Source: Methanosarcinales archaeon
GTDB taxonomy: Archaea > Halobacteriota > Syntropharchaeia > Alkanophagales > Methanospirareceae
DNA length: 6,416 bases
Reading direction: 5' to 3'
NCBI GenBank assembly: GCA_030621945.1
Contig: JAUXGS010000055.1
Location: forward strand, 1 to 6,416
Shown: positions 5,210-6,416 of the stretch, one piece after another
Numbering within the stretch: the first letter of the stretch is position 1
Layout: each line of letters begins with the position of its first letter
Notes under the pieces: model-generated
Databases searched by the model: none
Seen by the model: only the letters and a program-made list of their open reading frames with translations
What the model was told of the DNA's origin: nothing
Translations under genes and position numbers: made by a program

Positions 5210-5640
5210 AGGGGGATGTCGCGAAGATAGACTTTGACGTCGCTAATGGAATGGCGAAGGAGATCAAAGCAGTATCCGTAATGCCTGTGAGCAACGAAGA
5301 GGGAGGAGTGAATATATTGCCCTCGGAATATTTCATTGGTGACATGGAAGCAGGGGATGTCTTTTCCGCTTCTTTTGATGTTGACACCAGCGAACTAAGT
5401 GTAGGGGATAACAGAATTGCGTTCAAACTGGCGTTCAAGGATATAAACACCGACAGGACATACGAAACACCGGGTTACGAAGTGCACATAGAAGTAAAAG
5501 AGCCGCAGAAGAATGCGTTACCAGCTATGTCTATGTCCTTCGTTGCAATTCCCGTAATCCTGTTATCAATTGTTGCGGTCGTCTGGGTTCGAGTAAAGCA
5601 AAGGAAAAGAAGTGTAGAAAGATCCGAGCGGAGCATCTAA
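5206..5640 (+). CDS. S-layer-like surface protein, C-terminal part with membrane anchor (same gene as 4340-5209, frameshifted)
   Basis: This 144-codon frame continues the domain cut off upstream: LKGDVAKIDFDVANGMAKEI, then KAVSVMPVSN, ILPSEYFIGDMEAGDVFSAS and IAFKLAFKDINTDRTYETPG. The order parallels the previous repeat, in which IVVANNRPNSVSGVNVLVKT is followed by FMPERIFIGNLAAYEKREV and ITFEVEYKNG. A membrane helix (about 108-128, SMSFVAIPVILLSIVAVVW) and a basic tail RVKQRKR follow, giving a type-I anchor. The only start at the junction is TTG at 5206, overlapping the TGA of the upstream part. No signal peptide is present, so independent expression makes little sense. A single-base loss, sequencing error or true mutation is more likely. 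No slippery heptamer is seen. In repaired form the protein would have about 430 residues. Confidence 0.8.
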   Translation: MKGDVAKIDFDVANGMAKEIKAVSVMPVSNEEGGVNILPSEYFIGDMEAGDVFSASFDVDTSELSVGDNRIAFKLAFKDINTDRTYETPGYEVHIEVKEPQKNALPAMSMSFVAIPVILLSIVAVVWVRVKQRKRSVERSERSI

Positions 5641-5654
5641 GCAAGATTTACAGG

Positions 5655-6284
5655 ATGGGCGAGATAAAGGTCCAGGCGCTGCGAGATGTGAACTTAGAGA
5701 TAGACGAAGGCGAGTACCTCGCTATCGTGGGGTCTTCAGGCTCTGGCAAATCTACACTTTTGAATATGCTTGGATGCCTGGATACGCCGACGAGCGGTGC
5801 GGTATTCATTGACGATGTGAATACCATCTCGCTAAGCGAGAACGAGCTTGCGGAGATACGAAGGGAAAAAATAGGATTCATCTTCCAGCACTTTAATCTC
5901 ATTCATTCTTTGAATGCGCTGGAAAACGTTGCGCTTCCCATGTTCTTCGCAGGCGTGAGCAGTGAGGAGCGTATAAAGAGAGCTGCGGAACTGCTTACAA
6001 AGGTTGGGCTCGGAGAGCGCTTGCATCATAAACCATCGGAGATGAGTGGCGGGCAGCAACAGCGAGTGGCTATTGCACGAGCGCTTTCTAACAACCCCGC
6101 GATAATCATCGGCGACGAGCCAACCGGGAATTTGGATAGCGCATCTGGAGATGCAATAATGGACATCTTGGAAGGTTTGAGTCGCGAAGGAAAGACGGTA
6201 ATCCTGGTGACGCACGATGCGGAGATTGCAGCACATGCACAGAGAATAATAAGGATGAAAGACGGGAGATTCATCGAAGAATGA
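5655..6284 (+). CDS. ABC transporter ATP-binding protein, MacB/LolD family
   Basis: This 209-residue ATPase has Walker A GSSGSGKST (26-34), Q-loop Gln78 in FIFQHFN, signature MSGGQQQR (130-137), Walker B AIIIGDEPT (Asp154, Glu155) and H-loop His187 in LVTHDAE. GCLDTPTSG after Walker A and DEPTGNLDS are typical of the MacB/LolD/FtsE group, which powers mechanotransmission or lipoprotein and peptide export with an FtsX-type permease. The ATG at 5655 is the first usable start, but the frame before it encodes I-R-A-E-H-L-S-K-I-Y-R, the expected beta strand and A-loop tyrosine of this family, with no ATG, GTG or TTG in reach. The true start is therefore unclear. It lies 14 bp after the surface-protein gene, and its stop overlaps an ATGA where a permease start would be expected. 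Confidence 0.93.
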   Translation: MGEIKVQALRDVNLEIDEGEYLAIVGSSGSGKSTLLNMLGCLDTPTSGAVFIDDVNTISLSENELAEIRREKIGFIFQHFNLIHSLNALENVALPMFFAGVSSEERIKRAAELLTKVGLGERLHHKPSEMSGGQQQRVAIARALSNNPAIIIGDEPTGNLDSASGDAIMDILEGLSREGKTVILVTHDAEIAAHAQRIIRMKDGRFIEE

Positions 6285-6416
6285 AGGGATTTAAGAGATA
6301 ACGACCACAAAACATGCCTGATTGGACAGGGGATTGCGAATGACTATTTTGACGAAGAGATTCGCGTCAACGACAGGATAACGATAGGAGGGAGCAAGTT
6401 CAGGGTCGTGGGAGTA
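6285..6416 (+). pseudogene. MacB/FtsX-type permease fragment, N-terminus missing, runs off the right edge
   Basis: Directly after the ATPase TGA, the same frame reads RDLRDNDHKT, then CLIGQGIANDYFDEEIRV and NDRITIGGSKFRVVGV. This is recognisable as the second half of the extracytoplasmic MacB-type domain of archaeal ABC permeases (family pattern GRxLRxxDRxxVVIGxGIAxDxF, then IGDxIxIxGxxFxVVGI). A normal permease has a cytoplasmic tail, a first membrane helix and roughly 100 or more residues of this domain before this point; none are present. No ATG, GTG or TTG occurs in frame until GTG at 6408. An ATG at 6281 (MKGFKR, then stop) could be the remnant of the original start. The 3' part continues beyond the window. 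Confidence 0.65.

Noticed and set aside
5201..5212. Programmed -1 ribosomal frameshift at the surface-protein junction
   Set aside because: There is no X-XXY-YYZ slippery heptamer in the zero frame and no evident downstream pseudoknot, so mutation or sequence error is simpler.

Overview
The window looks archaeal, most likely from an uncultivated methanogen- or ANME-related member of the Euryarchaeota/Halobacteriota. Evidence: a 51-residue zinc-ribbon S14 and a 130-residue archaeal-type S8, TATA-like promoters with GAGGT Shine-Dalgarno motifs, a stand-alone-type GMP synthase C-terminus, a ribbon-helix-helix regulator, and an archaeal S-layer-like surface protein with a C-terminal membrane anchor. 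The lineage is an inference from protein style, not from a marker search.

Left part (1-985). The 3' end of a GMP synthase PP-loop subunit gene (+) converges on a two-gene ribosomal unit, rps14-rps8 (-). These genes normally sit inside the long spc-type operon between L5 and L6. Neither neighbour is present here. A short gap with several potential hairpins and a symmetric T6A6 terminator separates the convergent genes. The S14 gene is short (51 codons) and easy to miss.

Middle (986-3645). A 272-bp AT-rich divergent region with several TATA-like elements leads to a two-component pair. The response regulator has an unusual order: an N-terminal Lrp/AsnC-type helix-turn-helix is joined directly to a C-terminal receiver (REC) domain. 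The histidine kinase follows 54 bp later and has two membrane segments around a large extracytoplasmic Cache-like sensor, then complete HisKA and ATPase motifs. The likely flow is extracellular signal, kinase His365, regulator Asp98, DNA binding. The pair ends at an A/T-rich two-way terminator shared with the next gene.

Right part (3647-6416). A small winged-helix regulator (-) has an operator-like 8-bp direct repeat (10-bp period) upstream. Divergent from it is an apparent operon (+): ribbon-helix-helix protein, S-layer-like surface protein, MacB/LolD-type ABC ATPase, and a MacB/FtsX-type permease. The first two genes overlap by ATGA. Three lesions lie in this operon: a frameshift splits the surface protein near 5206, the ATPase's A-loop region is encoded in frame but upstream of any usable start codon, and the permease begins abruptly in its extracytoplasmic domain right after the ATPase stop. 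The locus is therefore decaying, rearranged, or mis-assembled in this sequence.
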